Shown here: positions 1 to 6,309 of the stretch, piece after piece | Position numbering within the stretch: the first letter of the stretch is position 1 | How the letters are laid out: the number at the start of each line of letters is the position of its first letter | DNA from: Sphingomonadales bacterium | GTDB taxonomy: Bacteria; Pseudomonadota; Alphaproteobacteria; Sphingomonadales; Sphingomonadaceae | NCBI GenBank assembly: GCA_020200935.1 | Contig: JAIVHR010000165.1 | Location: forward strand, 1-23,094 | DNA: 23,094 nucleotides | Reading direction: 5' to 3' | Notes under the pieces: generated by a model | What the model saw: the letters and a program-made list of their open reading frames with translations, nothing else | Database searches by the model: none | Told to the model about the DNA's origin: nothing | Made by a program: the position numbers and the translations under genes

Positions 1-785
1 CGCTATGGGAGTGGCTGCGCTTCCTGCTGGTCTTCGTGCTGCTCGCGCTGGCGCTGCGCAGCTTCGTCATCGCGCCCTTCTCGATCCCCTCGCGCTCGAT
101 GACGCCGACGCTGATGGTCGGCGATTATCTGTTCACCGCCAAATGGAGCTACGGTTATTCGCGCTACAGCCTCCCCTTTTCGCCAGCGCTCTTCGACGGC
201 CGGATCGGCGAGGACCGCCCGGCGCGCGGCGACATCGTCGTCTTCCGCGCCCCCGCCGACCCCGCCATAGCCTATGTCAAACGCGTCATCGGCCTGCCCG
301 GAGACCGGGTCGCGGTCGAGGGCGGCCGGGTCATCCTCAATGGCGAGCCCGTCCCGCGCACCCGCATCGCCGATTTCCTCGAGCCGCTCGAGGAAGCCGG
401 CGACTGCCGCCCCGGTCCGGGACGCGAACTGATGCCCGACGAGGACGCCGAGGGCCGCCCGGTCTGCCGCACGCCGCGCTATCGCGAGACTTTGCCCGGC
501 GGCCGCAGCTACACGGTGCTCGATGCCGGCGACGTGCCGGCCGACGATTTCGCCGAGGTCACCGTCCCCGAAGGCGGATATTTCCTGCTCGGCGACGATC
601 GCGACCGCAGCGCCGACAGCCGCTTCGAGGCGCGGCGCGGCGGCGGCGTCGGCATCGTGCCCGAGCAATATCTCGTCGGCAAGGCGCTGGTCGTCTTCTG
701 GTCGAGCGACGGCACGGCAAGCTGGTGGAACCCGGCGAGCTGGTTTACCGCCACGCGATGGAACCGGATCGGCGAGAGCTTCTGA
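1..785 (+). CDS. lepB: Signal peptidase I (5' end outside window)
   Basis: Type I signal peptidase, the inner-membrane Ser/Lys protease that cleaves signal peptides from exported proteins. The frame is open to the left edge (first codon in frame at position 3), and the N-terminal hydrophobic anchor EWLRFLLVFVLLALALRSF runs straight into the catalytic-serine motif IPSRSMTPTL, so the GTG at 36 is not the true start. The catalytic lysine lies in AYVKRVIGLPGDRV, and the conserved late box is GGYFLLGDDRDRSADSR. The roughly 60-residue insertion between the lysine box and GDDRDRS is usual for sphingomonad homologues. The gene ends 12 bp before rnc, and lepB-rnc-era is a conserved proteobacterial order. 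The family assignment is secure; only the true start is unseen. Confidence 0.93.
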   Translation, partial: LWEWLRFLLVFVLLALALRSFVIAPFSIPSRSMTPTLMVGDYLFTAKWSYGYSRYSLPFSPALFDGRIGEDRPARGDIVVFRAPADPAIAYVKRVIGLPGDRVAVEGGRVILNGEPVPRTRIADFLEPLEEAGDCRPGPGRELMPDEDAEGRPVCRTPRYRETLPGGRSYTVLDAGDVPADDFAEVTVPEGGYFLLGDDRDRSADSRFEARRGGGVGIVPEQYLVGKALVVFWSSDGTASWWNPASWFTATRWNRIGESF

Positions 786-797
786 TGGATACGGCGG

Positions 798-1481
798 ATG
801 GATAAAGCGCTTTCCGGCTGGATCGAAGCGACGCTCGGCCGCCAGCCCGGCGATCCGCGGCTCTACGAACACGCGCTCACCCATCCGAGCACCGGCGCCG
901 ATAAAACCTACCAGCGGCTAGAATTTCTCGGCGACCGGGTGCTCGGGCTGGTGATCGCCGACTGGCTCTATGAGCGCCATCCGGGCGAGCCCGAGGGGCT
1001 GCTCAATCAGCGCCTCGCAAGCCTCGTCTCGCGCAAGATCTGCGCCCTGATCGGCCGCGATATCGGCCTCGTCGCGCATATCCGATTCGGCAAGCAGGCG
1101 ACGAGCGACGGCGCCGGCGACAGCGACAATGTGCTCGGCGACGTCGTCGAGGCGCTGATCGGCGCGCTGTTCCTCGATGCCGGCTTCGATGCCGCGCGCG
1201 ACGCGATCCGCCGCCTGTGGGCCGAGCGCGTCGACGAGATGGGCATGGCGCCGCAGCACCCCAAGAGCGCGCTCCAGGAATGGGCCGCGGCGAACGACGC
1301 GCCGCCGCCGGTCTACCGCATCACCGGCGAAACCGGACCCCACCACGAACCGCGCTTCACCGTCACCGCCGAGATCGCCGGCACCGGATCCGCGCAAGCC
1401 GAGGGCGCATCGAAACAGGAAGCCGAAACCGCCGCCGCGCACGCCCTGCTCGCGAAGCTGAAAAATCCCCGTTCGGGCTGA
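798..1481 (+). CDS. rnc: Ribonuclease III
   Basis: Double-strand-specific endoribonuclease that processes the rRNA precursor and structured mRNAs. At 227 aa it is normal length. The N-terminal nuclease domain carries the signature RLEFLGDRVLGLVIADWLY (about residues 40-58) and the second acidic cluster DNVLGDVVEALIGALFLD (about 110-127), which together hold the Mg-binding Glu/Asp residues. A C-terminal dsRNA-binding domain starts near HPKSALQEWAA and ends with KQEAETAAAHALLAKL. The ATG at 798 is the first usable start after lepB; an ATG at 785 runs into a stop after six codons. The last few residues (NPRSG) and the TGA are encoded by a palindromic repeat at 1469-1496 that precedes an inserted GIY-YIG gene. 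Confidence 0.96.
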   Translation: MDKALSGWIEATLGRQPGDPRLYEHALTHPSTGADKTYQRLEFLGDRVLGLVIADWLYERHPGEPEGLLNQRLASLVSRKICALIGRDIGLVAHIRFGKQATSDGAGDSDNVLGDVVEALIGALFLDAGFDAARDAIRRLWAERVDEMGMAPQHPKSALQEWAAANDAPPPVYRITGETGPHHEPRFTVTAEIAGTGSAQAEGASKQEAETAAAHALLAKLKNPRSG

Positions 1482-1496
1482 GCTTGTCGAAGCCCT
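1469..1496 (+). repeat. Palindromic GAGCTTGTCGA-core repeat, copy A
   Basis: Hairpin-forming repeat with arms GGGCT/AGCCC around the core GAGCTTGTCGA, preceded by CCGTTC. It overlaps the last codons and stop of rnc. A reverse-orientation partner lies at 1799-1828, and a second pair lies at 3879-3964. Repeats with this core are familiar in sphingomonad genomes. The pair around the GIY-YIG gene suggests the repeat marks the end of an inserted element. Confidence 0.85.
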
Positions 1497-1518
1497 GCTT
1501 TCCTTCTTATCTCGCCCA

Positions 1519-1836
1519 ATGAGCTTCTGGACCTATATGCTCCATTGCCGTGGCGGCTATTTCTACGTCGGCCATACCGACAATCTCGAGCGTCGAATGG
1601 CAGAATATGAGAGCGGCGCGATTTGCGGATTTGTTCGGGACCATTGGCCGGCCTCGCTCGTTTGGTCTGAAACCTGCCCGACACGATACGAGGCCCTTGA
1701 GATGGAACGCCGGATCAAGGGTTGGAGCAAGGTTAAGAAGCTCGCGCTGATTCGCGGCGACTGGGAGGCGATATCTATGCTGGCCAAGAAGAAGAAAGTC
1801 AGCCCTTCGACAAGCTCAGGGCGAACGGATGAATAA
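1519..1836 (+). CDS. Small GIY-YIG domain endonuclease inside a repeat-bounded insert
   Basis: Protein of 105 aa of the stand-alone GIY-YIG (UvrC-like N-domain) family. The two signature strands are degenerate but recognisable as WTYMLHC and YFYVGHT, followed by NLERRM with the catalytic Arg. Further on, the Glu-bearing helix EALEMERRIKGWSKVKK is typical of the family. The tail SPSTSSGRTDE is the translation of the palindromic repeat at 1799-1828. The gene sits between rnc and era, which are normally adjacent, and its last 8 bp overlap the era start. Its base composition looks less GC-rich than its neighbours. No clear ribosome-binding site precedes the ATG. The cellular role of such proteins is unsettled; a repeat-associated nuclease is an inference from context. 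Confidence 0.85.
   Translation: MSFWTYMLHCRGGYFYVGHTDNLERRMAEYESGAICGFVRDHWPASLVWSETCPTRYEALEMERRIKGWSKVKKLALIRGDWEAISMLAKKKKVSPSTSSGRTDE
1799..1828 (-). repeat. Palindromic GAGCTTGTCGA-core repeat, copy A' (inverted)
   Basis: Reverse-orientation partner of the copy at 1469-1496. On the minus strand it reads as the same core GAGCTTGTCGA with arms GCCCT/AGGGC, so the stem bases differ from copy A but pairing is kept. It encodes the end of the GIY-YIG protein and ends directly at the era ATG (1829). The AGGG at 1818-1821 inside it lies 7 nt upstream of that ATG and may serve as the Shine-Dalgarno sequence. Confidence 0.85.
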
Positions 1837-2731
1837 AGCCTCCCCCCGCTGCGGCTTCGTCGCCATCGTCGGCGCGCCCAATGCCGGCAAGTCGACGCTC
1901 GTCAACGCGCTGGTCGGGCAGAAGGTCGCGATCACCAGCCCCAAGGCGCAGACCACGCGCAGCCGGCTGATGGGCATCGCGATGGAGGGAGAGACGCAGA
2001 TCATCCTGATCGATACGCCGGGCATCTTCGCGCCGCGCCGCCGGCTCGACCGGGCGATGGTCGCGGCGGCCTGGAGCGGCGCCGCCGAGGCCGACACGAT
2101 CGCGCTGATCGTCGATGCCAAAGCCGGGCTCAAGGCCGATATCGAGCCGATGGTCGAGCAGCTGCGCGCCCGCTCCGAGCCCAAGATCCTGATCCTCAAC
2201 AAGGTCGATGTCGCGAAAAAGGACGAGCTGCTACAGCTTGCGGCCGGTCTCGACGCTTTGCTCGCGCCGACCGATATTTTCATGATCTCGGCGACCACCG
2301 GCGACGGCGTGGACGACCTCAAATCGGCGCTCGCGGCACGCATGCCCGAAGGTCCCTGGCATTTTCCCGAAGACCAGGTCTCGGACGCCAGCCAGCGGCT
2401 GCTCGCCGCGGAGGTGACGCGCGAACAGCTCTATCTCCAGCTGCGCGAGGAGCTGCCCTATGCGAGCGCGGTGGCGACCGAGAAATATGACGAGCGCAAG
2501 GACGGATCGGTGGCGATCCACCAGCAGATCTACGTCGCCCGCCCGACCCAGAAGGCGATCATCCTCGGCAAGGGCGGATCGCGCGTCAAATCGATCGGCG
2601 AGGCCGCGCGGCGGGAGCTCGGCGAGATGCTCGGCCGCAAGGTCCATCTGTTCCTGCATGTGAAGGTCAAACAGAAATGGGACGAGGATCGCGGGCTGTT
2701 CGAGGAGATCGGGCTCGATTGGGTCGAGTGA
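1829..2731 (+). CDS. era: GTPase Era
   Basis: Essential GTPase that binds the 3' end of 16S rRNA and assists 30S assembly. The 300 aa match the family length. G1 is GAPNAGKST (about residues 15-23), G3 is DTPG, and G4 is NKVD. The C-terminal type II KH domain is visible as RPTQKAIILGKGGSRVKSIG. The ATG at 1829 is chosen because the protein then begins just ahead of CGFVAIVGAPNAGKST. That ATG follows immediately after a palindromic repeat and overlaps the preceding GIY-YIG gene by 8 bp, so its translation start region was probably rebuilt by the insertion. It ends 11 bp before the convergent parE. Confidence 0.97.
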   Translation: MNKASPRCGFVAIVGAPNAGKSTLVNALVGQKVAITSPKAQTTRSRLMGIAMEGETQIILIDTPGIFAPRRRLDRAMVAAAWSGAAEADTIALIVDAKAGLKADIEPMVEQLRARSEPKILILNKVDVAKKDELLQLAAGLDALLAPTDIFMISATTGDGVDDLKSALAARMPEGPWHFPEDQVSDASQRLLAAEVTREQLYLQLREELPYASAVATEKYDERKDGSVAIHQQIYVARPTQKAIILGKGGSRVKSIGEAARRELGEMLGRKVHLFLHVKVKQKWDEDRGLFEEIGLDWVE

Positions 2732-2742
2732 CGTCCCGGCGA

Positions 2743-3045
2743 TCAGCCGGAATCGCCGAGATGCGCTTCGATGTCCTGGCGCAGATGCAATATCCGCACG
2801 ACGAGCATGACCTCGGCTTCTTCCACGGCGAAAATCGCGTGGGATGCGCAACGAACGCGCTCGAAGGTGTTGGCGCCCAATTCGACCCGCATCGATCGCG
2901 CCTCGCCCGAAGCGAGCGCGCGGCAGGCCGCGTCGATATTCGAGGTATAGAGGTTGGCCTGCTCGCGGCCCCAGGAGCGCTTCGTATAGTCCCAGATTTC
3001 ATCGAGATCGCCGACGGCCTTGCGCGAATATCTAAGCCGCTTCAT
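2743..3045 (-). CDS. parE: ParE/RelE-family toxin
   Basis: Type II toxin of 100 aa in the ParE/RelE fold. The start MKRLRYSRKAVGDLDEIWDYT is the characteristic first strand and helix of ParE. The centre ELGANTFERVRCASHAIFAV and the end VMLVVRILHLRQDIEAHL match the family's C-terminal sheet and final helix. ParE members usually poison DNA gyrase, but the target cannot be told from sequence. The ATG lies inside the 3' end of the antitoxin gene (14-bp overlap), giving the usual antitoxin-first, translationally coupled order. It converges on era with an 11-bp gap. Confidence 0.9.
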   Translation of the reverse strand: MKRLRYSRKAVGDLDEIWDYTKRSWGREQANLYTSNIDAACRALASGEARSMRVELGANTFERVRCASHAIFAVEEAEVMLVVRILHLRQDIEAHLGDSG

Positions 3046-3286
3046 CGCGACGGTCCGCGCGATTTCGTCCTTCCAGCCAGCTATCGAATTCGAAATCCTC
3101 GGCGACGCCGCTATCGAGGCCTTGCTCGAGCGCCCGTTGCAGCGCCTTCAGCCTCGCCTCGCGCTCTTCGAGCAGCCGCAGCCCCTCACGCACGACCTCG
3201 CTCACCGAGCCATAGCGGCCTTCCGACACGCGCTCGCGCACGAAGCCGGTAAAATGTTCGCCGAGTCGAATGGATGTGTTGCCCAT
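3032..3286 (-). CDS. parD: ParD-family ribbon-helix-helix antitoxin
   Basis: Antitoxin of 84 aa. Residues 1-45 form a ribbon-helix-helix DNA-binding domain: the strand NTSIRLGEHF, then RYGSVSEVVREGLRLLEERE, typical of ParD. The rest is a charged toxin-binding tail (KALQRALEQGLDSGVAEDFEFDSWLEGR). It should neutralise the overlapping ParE and repress its own operon. The AT-rich near-palindrome just upstream (3302-3320) is a likely operator and promoter. The pair lies downstream of mntP on the same strand, with 42 bp between them. Confidence 0.9.
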   Translation of the reverse strand: MGNTSIRLGEHFTGFVRERVSEGRYGSVSEVVREGLRLLEEREARLKALQRALEQGLDSGVAEDFEFDSWLEGRNRADRRDEAA

Positions 3287-3293
3287 ATGCGCG

Positions 3294-3320
3294 GTGTATG
3301 GTGTATTACATAATATTACA
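3294..3320 (-). promoter_or_regulatory. AT-rich near-palindromic element upstream of parDE (probable promoter/operator)
   Basis: The block at 3302-3320 reads TGTATTACATAATATTACA on the plus strand and sits 16 nt before the parD ATG, an AT island in GC-rich DNA. On the coding strand it contains two TGTAATA direct repeats. A GTGTATG/GTGTATT tandem (3294-3307, plus strand) overlaps it. The position and symmetry suit autoregulation by ParD. A related element lies upstream of the bkd operon. Confidence 0.5.
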
Positions 3321-3328
3321 AGAGGCGC

Positions 3329-3871
3329 TCAGGCCGCCAAATGCTCGACGAGGATCTTCACGCCGAGGCCGATCAGCACGATGCCGCCGATCAGCTCGGC
3401 GCGCCCGCCGAGCCCGCGGCCGATGCGCCCACCGCCGAGCGCTCCGGCAAAACACAGCACCGCCGTCACCGCGCCGATCGTCGCGCAGGCCGTGGCGATC
3501 GGCAGGCCGAGCAAAGGCAGCGTGACTCCGGCCGCGGCCGCATCGATGCTCGTCGCGATCGCCGCGGCGAAAAGCGGCCAGCCGGCAAGCGCCGGCGCGG
3601 GCCGCATGTCGTGGCGCGATTGCCGGATCATGTTGAGGCCGAGCAGCGAGAGGATGGCGAAGGCGATCCAGTGATCGATACGCTCGAACCAGCTGCCGAA
3701 GGCCGCGCCGAGCGCCCAGCCAAGCAGCGGCATCAGGCCCTGGGCCGCGCCGAATATCAGCGCCATCGCCGCCGCCTGCCCGAGCCGCATCCGCCCCGCC
3801 GCGCCCTGCGCCAGCGACACCGCGAAGGCGTCCATCGCGAGCGCCAGTGCGAGGATCAGTAGGGCAATCAT
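3329..3871 (-). CDS. mntP: Manganese efflux pump MntP
   Basis: Six-helix inner-membrane Mn(II) exporter of the MntP (YebN) family, 180 aa, close to the usual 185. Two internally repeated halves each carry the conserved intramembrane Asp: ALAMDAFAVSLAQG (Asp14) and AIATSIDAAAAGVTLP (about residue 110). The final helix is ELIGGIVLIGLGVKILVEHL. The ATG at 3871 puts the first helix at the N-terminus, as in the family. Only 121 bp separate it from the upstream sirtuin gene, and that gap is mostly filled by a pair of palindromic repeats. I see no Mn riboswitch (yybP-ykoY type) in it. parDE follows on the same strand. Confidence 0.92.
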   Translation of the reverse strand: MIALLILALALAMDAFAVSLAQGAAGRMRLGQAAAMALIFGAAQGLMPLLGWALGAAFGSWFERIDHWIAFAILSLLGLNMIRQSRHDMRPAPALAGWPLFAAAIATSIDAAAAGVTLPLLGLPIATACATIGAVTAVLCFAGALGGGRIGRGLGGRAELIGGIVLIGLGVKILVEHLAA

Positions 3872-3878
3872 CCAAGTC

Positions 3879-3964
3879 CGTTCGGGCTGAGCCTGTCGAA
3901 GCCCCGTCCTTCTTTCGCTCGGACCCAGGAAAGGCAGCCCTTCGACAAGCTCAGGGCGAACGGG
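3879..3964. repeat. Compact inverted pair of GAGCTTGTCGA-core repeats (REPIN-like)
   Basis: Two copies of the palindromic repeat that flanks the GIY-YIG gene, here head to head and only about 31 bp apart. The left copy (3879-3904, plus orientation, core variant GAGCCTGTCGA) has arms GGGCT/AGCCC. The right copy (3936-3964, minus orientation) has arms GCCCT/AGGGC, the same left/right arrangement as at 1469-1828. The left copy ends 8 bp before the mntP start. It looks like a short, non-coding version of the nuclease-bearing element. Confidence 0.8.
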
Positions 3965-3992
3965 GTAAGGATGCTCTCAACGATACGACCGA

Positions 3993-4610
3993 TCATCGTC
4001 CCGCCAGCACCTCCTCGACCCACGCCGGCACCAGCTCGCCGGCCGGCCCCATCCGGCTCTCATCGAACAAATGGCTGCCCTCGCTCGGATCGAGATTGAG
4101 TTCGAGCGTGCGCGCGCCGCAATATTTCGCGGTCTGGACGAAGCCCGCGGCCGGATAGACGACGACGTCGGGGCGGATCCGCCCCGCTTCGCCGCAGGAC
4201 GGGCAAGCCGGCCGCGAGCGCATCGTCCCGTCGAAAGGCATTCGTCGATCGCAGTACAGGCACCAGCCCGACTTCAGCTCGCCATGCATATGCAGCAGCC
4301 GCCCGGCGCCGCCGCGCTCATGCAGATCGTCGACATTCTGGGTGACGATCAGCAGCGCGCCCTCCCACGCCGCGTCGAGCCGTCCCAGCGCCGTATGCGC
4401 GGCGTTCGGCTCGACCGTGGCGAGAGCGGCGCGGCGCTTGTCGTAGAAATCGAGCACGAGATCGGGGTCGCGGCGGAAGGCTTCGGGCGTCGCCACATCC
4501 TCGACCCGATGCCCCTCCCACAGCCCGTCGGGCCCGCGAAAGGTCGGCACGCCGCTTTCGGCCGAGATGCCCGCGCCGGTCAGCACGACGATGTTGCGAA
4601 TATCGGTCAT
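3993..4610 (-). CDS. cobB: NAD-dependent protein deacylase (sirtuin, CobB type) with internal deletion
   Basis: Sirtuin of 205 aa; class III homologues are usually about 235. Present are the NAD-binding GAGISAESGVPTFRG (about residues 12-26), TQNVDDLHE, the catalytic His in LLHMHGELKS, and the two zinc CxxC pairs CLYCDRR and CPSCGE. After GRIRPDVV the protein jumps directly to VYPAAGFVQTAKYCG. The block normally between them, which contains the WFGE region and the GTS loop contacting NAD, is missing in frame at about 4158-4166. Activity is therefore doubtful. The start has a good GAGGA site 4 nt upstream. It is divergent from dapB and upstream of mntP. Confidence 0.85.
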   Translation of the reverse strand: MTDIRNIVVLTGAGISAESGVPTFRGPDGLWEGHRVEDVATPEAFRRDPDLVLDFYDKRRAALATVEPNAAHTALGRLDAAWEGALLIVTQNVDDLHERGGAGRLLHMHGELKSGWCLYCDRRMPFDGTMRSRPACPSCGEAGRIRPDVVVYPAAGFVQTAKYCGARTLELNLDPSEGSHLFDESRMGPAGELVPAWVEEVLAGR

Positions 4611-4747
4611 CGGTCCTCAATAGGGGCTGGCCGATCCATCGCAACCGGGGCTGTCAATGTAGGATTTTGTCTGTCATGCAGGAGGCGATGAAACGCCCGG
4701 CCGCCATTTTGAAGATCGCGAAAACCCGCCAGTCGGGGCAGGAATTC

Positions 4748-4887
4748 ATGACGCGCCCCGGCATTCAGGGCAGCCAAGGGCGGATCGGCCGCGCCATCGC
4801 GTCAAGCGGGCGCGAACTTATCCACGCGACGGCGGCGGAGGGGCGCACATCGCGTCAACCAGGCGGGAACTTTAGCGCGAGGGCATC
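4748..4887 (+). pseudogene. Degenerate duplicate of the dapB 5' end in the dapB leader
   Basis: Codons 4748-4801 (MTRPGIQGSQGRIGRAIA) match the first 18 codons of dapB at 4888-4941 (MTGIGILGSEGRMGRAIA) at 43 of 54 bases and 13 of 18 residues. The copy then diverges. Inside it a further direct repeat is visible: CATCGCGTCAA followed by a similar 15 bp, at 4795-4821 and 4848-4874. The frame is open from about 4667 (ATGs at 4676 and 4688, with AGGAGG at 4680-4685) and ends at 4889-4891, where its TGA overlaps the dapB ATG as ATGA. It could be a decayed tandem duplication or a short translated leader coupling to dapB. Nothing suggests an independent enzyme. Confidence 0.5.
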
Positions 4888-5619
4888 ATGACGGGCATCG
4901 GCATATTGGGCAGCGAAGGGCGCATGGGCCGGGCGATCGCGGCGCTGCTCGACAGCGAGCGCGCGGCCCGATGCGCCGGCGGCATCGGCCGCGAGGGAAG
5001 CCCGGAAGAGCTGGCGCGCCGCTGCGACGTGCTCGTCGATTTCTCGGCGCCCGACGCGCTCGAAGCGCACCTCGCGGCGGCGCGCACGGCCGGGACCCCG
5101 ATGCTGGTCGGCACCACCGGCCTGTCGCAAGCGCACCAGACGCTGCTCGACGAGGCCGCCGGGAAGATCGCCGTGCTGCAGGCCGCCAACACATCGCTCG
5201 GCGTCAATCTGCTCGCCCATCTGGTGCGCGAGGCGGCGGCGCGGCTCGGCGAGGAGTGGGACATCGAGATCGCCGAGATGCATCACCGGCACAAGAAGGA
5301 CGCGCCCTCGGGCACCGCGCTGCTGCTCGGCGAAGCGGCGGCCGAAGGGCGCGGGACGACGCTCGGCGAGGTCGCCGAGCAAGGCCGCGCCGGGCTCGAT
5401 TGCGAACGCACCGAGGGCGCGATCGGCTTCGCCTCGCTGCGCGGCGGATCGGTCGCCGGCGAGCATACGGTCATTTTCGCCGGCGAAGGCGAACGATTGG
5501 AACTCGCCCACCGCGCCGAAAGCCGCGAAATCTTTGCCCGCGGCGCGATCCGCGCTGCGGTGTGGTTGGCGGAGCAGAAGCCGGGGCGGTATGCGATGGC
5601 CGATGTGCTCGAACTCTGA
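4888..5619 (+). CDS. dapB: 4-hydroxy-tetrahydrodipicolinate reductase
   Basis: NAD(P)H-dependent reductase of the diaminopimelate/lysine pathway, making tetrahydrodipicolinate for cell wall and lysine synthesis. At 243 aa it is the compact form. The Rossmann loop is GILGSEGRMGRAIA (residues 5-18), with DFSAPDALEAHLAAA and LVGTTGLS following. The substrate signature EMHHRHKKDAPSGTA starts near residue 131 and holds the catalytic His and Lys. The start is supported by GAGGG 6 nt upstream and by the glycine-rich loop lying at the very N-terminus. nth follows after 3 bp, so the two are co-transcribed. The unusual feature is the duplicated copy of its own 5' end upstream. Confidence 0.96.
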   Translation: MTGIGILGSEGRMGRAIAALLDSERAARCAGGIGREGSPEELARRCDVLVDFSAPDALEAHLAAARTAGTPMLVGTTGLSQAHQTLLDEAAGKIAVLQAANTSLGVNLLAHLVREAAARLGEEWDIEIAEMHHRHKKDAPSGTALLLGEAAAEGRGTTLGEVAEQGRAGLDCERTEGAIGFASLRGGSVAGEHTVIFAGEGERLELAHRAESREIFARGAIRAAVWLAEQKPGRYAMADVLEL

Positions 5620-5622
5620 GTC

Positions 5623-6294
5623 ATGAAAAAAGCCGAGGTCTATGAATTCTATCACCGGCTGAGCGAGGCGATCGAGGAGCCCGAGACCGAGCTCGATTAC
5701 GTCAATCCCTATACGCTGCTGGTCGCCGTCGCTTTGTCGGCGCAGGCGACCGATGTCGGGGTCAACCGGGCGACGAAAGAATTGTTCAAGCGGGTGACGA
5801 CGCCGCAGGCGATGCTCGAACTCGGCGAGCAGGGACTGAAGGAGCATATCCGGACGATCGGCCTCTACAACACCAAGGCGAAGAATGTGATTCTGACCGC
5901 GCGGATGCTCCTCGAGGAGCATGGCGGCGAGGTGCCGCGGACGCGCGCCGAGCTCGAAAAGCTCGCCGGGGTCGGCCGCAAGACCGCCAACGTCGTCATG
6001 AATGTCGCATTCGGCGAGGAGACGATCGCCGTCGACACCCATATCTTCCGCGTCTCGAACCGCACCGGCCTCGCCCCGGGCAAGACGCCGCTGGCGGTTG
6101 AGCAGAAGCTCGAAAAGGTGACGCCGGCCGATTTCAAACGCCACGCCCATCACTGGCTGATCCTCCATGGCCGCTATGTCTGCAAGGCGCGTACGCCCGA
6201 ATGCTGGCGCTGCCCGGTCGCCGATCTGTGCCGCTACAAGCCCAAGACGCCGGCGCCGCGCGGAACCAAGGCCGCCGAGACGGTGTTGGATTGA
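5623..6294 (+). CDS. nth: Endonuclease III
   Basis: Bifunctional DNA glycosylase/AP lyase that removes oxidised pyrimidines in base-excision repair; 223 aa, normal length. The helix-hairpin-helix ends in LAGVGRKTANVV, with the catalytic Lys near residue 119. The catalytic Asp follows in VDTHIFRVSNR, near 137. The [4Fe-4S] loop is Cys187-x6-Cys194-x2-Cys197-x5-Cys203, visible as CKARTPECWRCPVADLC. It starts 3 bp after dapB. Confidence 0.97.
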   Translation: MKKAEVYEFYHRLSEAIEEPETELDYVNPYTLLVAVALSAQATDVGVNRATKELFKRVTTPQAMLELGEQGLKEHIRTIGLYNTKAKNVILTARMLLEEHGGEVPRTRAELEKLAGVGRKTANVVMNVAFGEETIAVDTHIFRVSNRTGLAPGKTPLAVEQKLEKVTPADFKRHAHHWLILHGRYVCKARTPECWRCPVADLCRYKPKTPAPRGTKAAETVLD

Positions 6295-6309
6295 GGAGAG
6301 GAACCCGCC

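Noticed and set aside
3872-3992. Possible yybP-ykoY manganese riboswitch before mntP
   Set aside because: The gap is almost wholly occupied by the palindromic repeat pair, and I see none of the conserved riboswitch loops.
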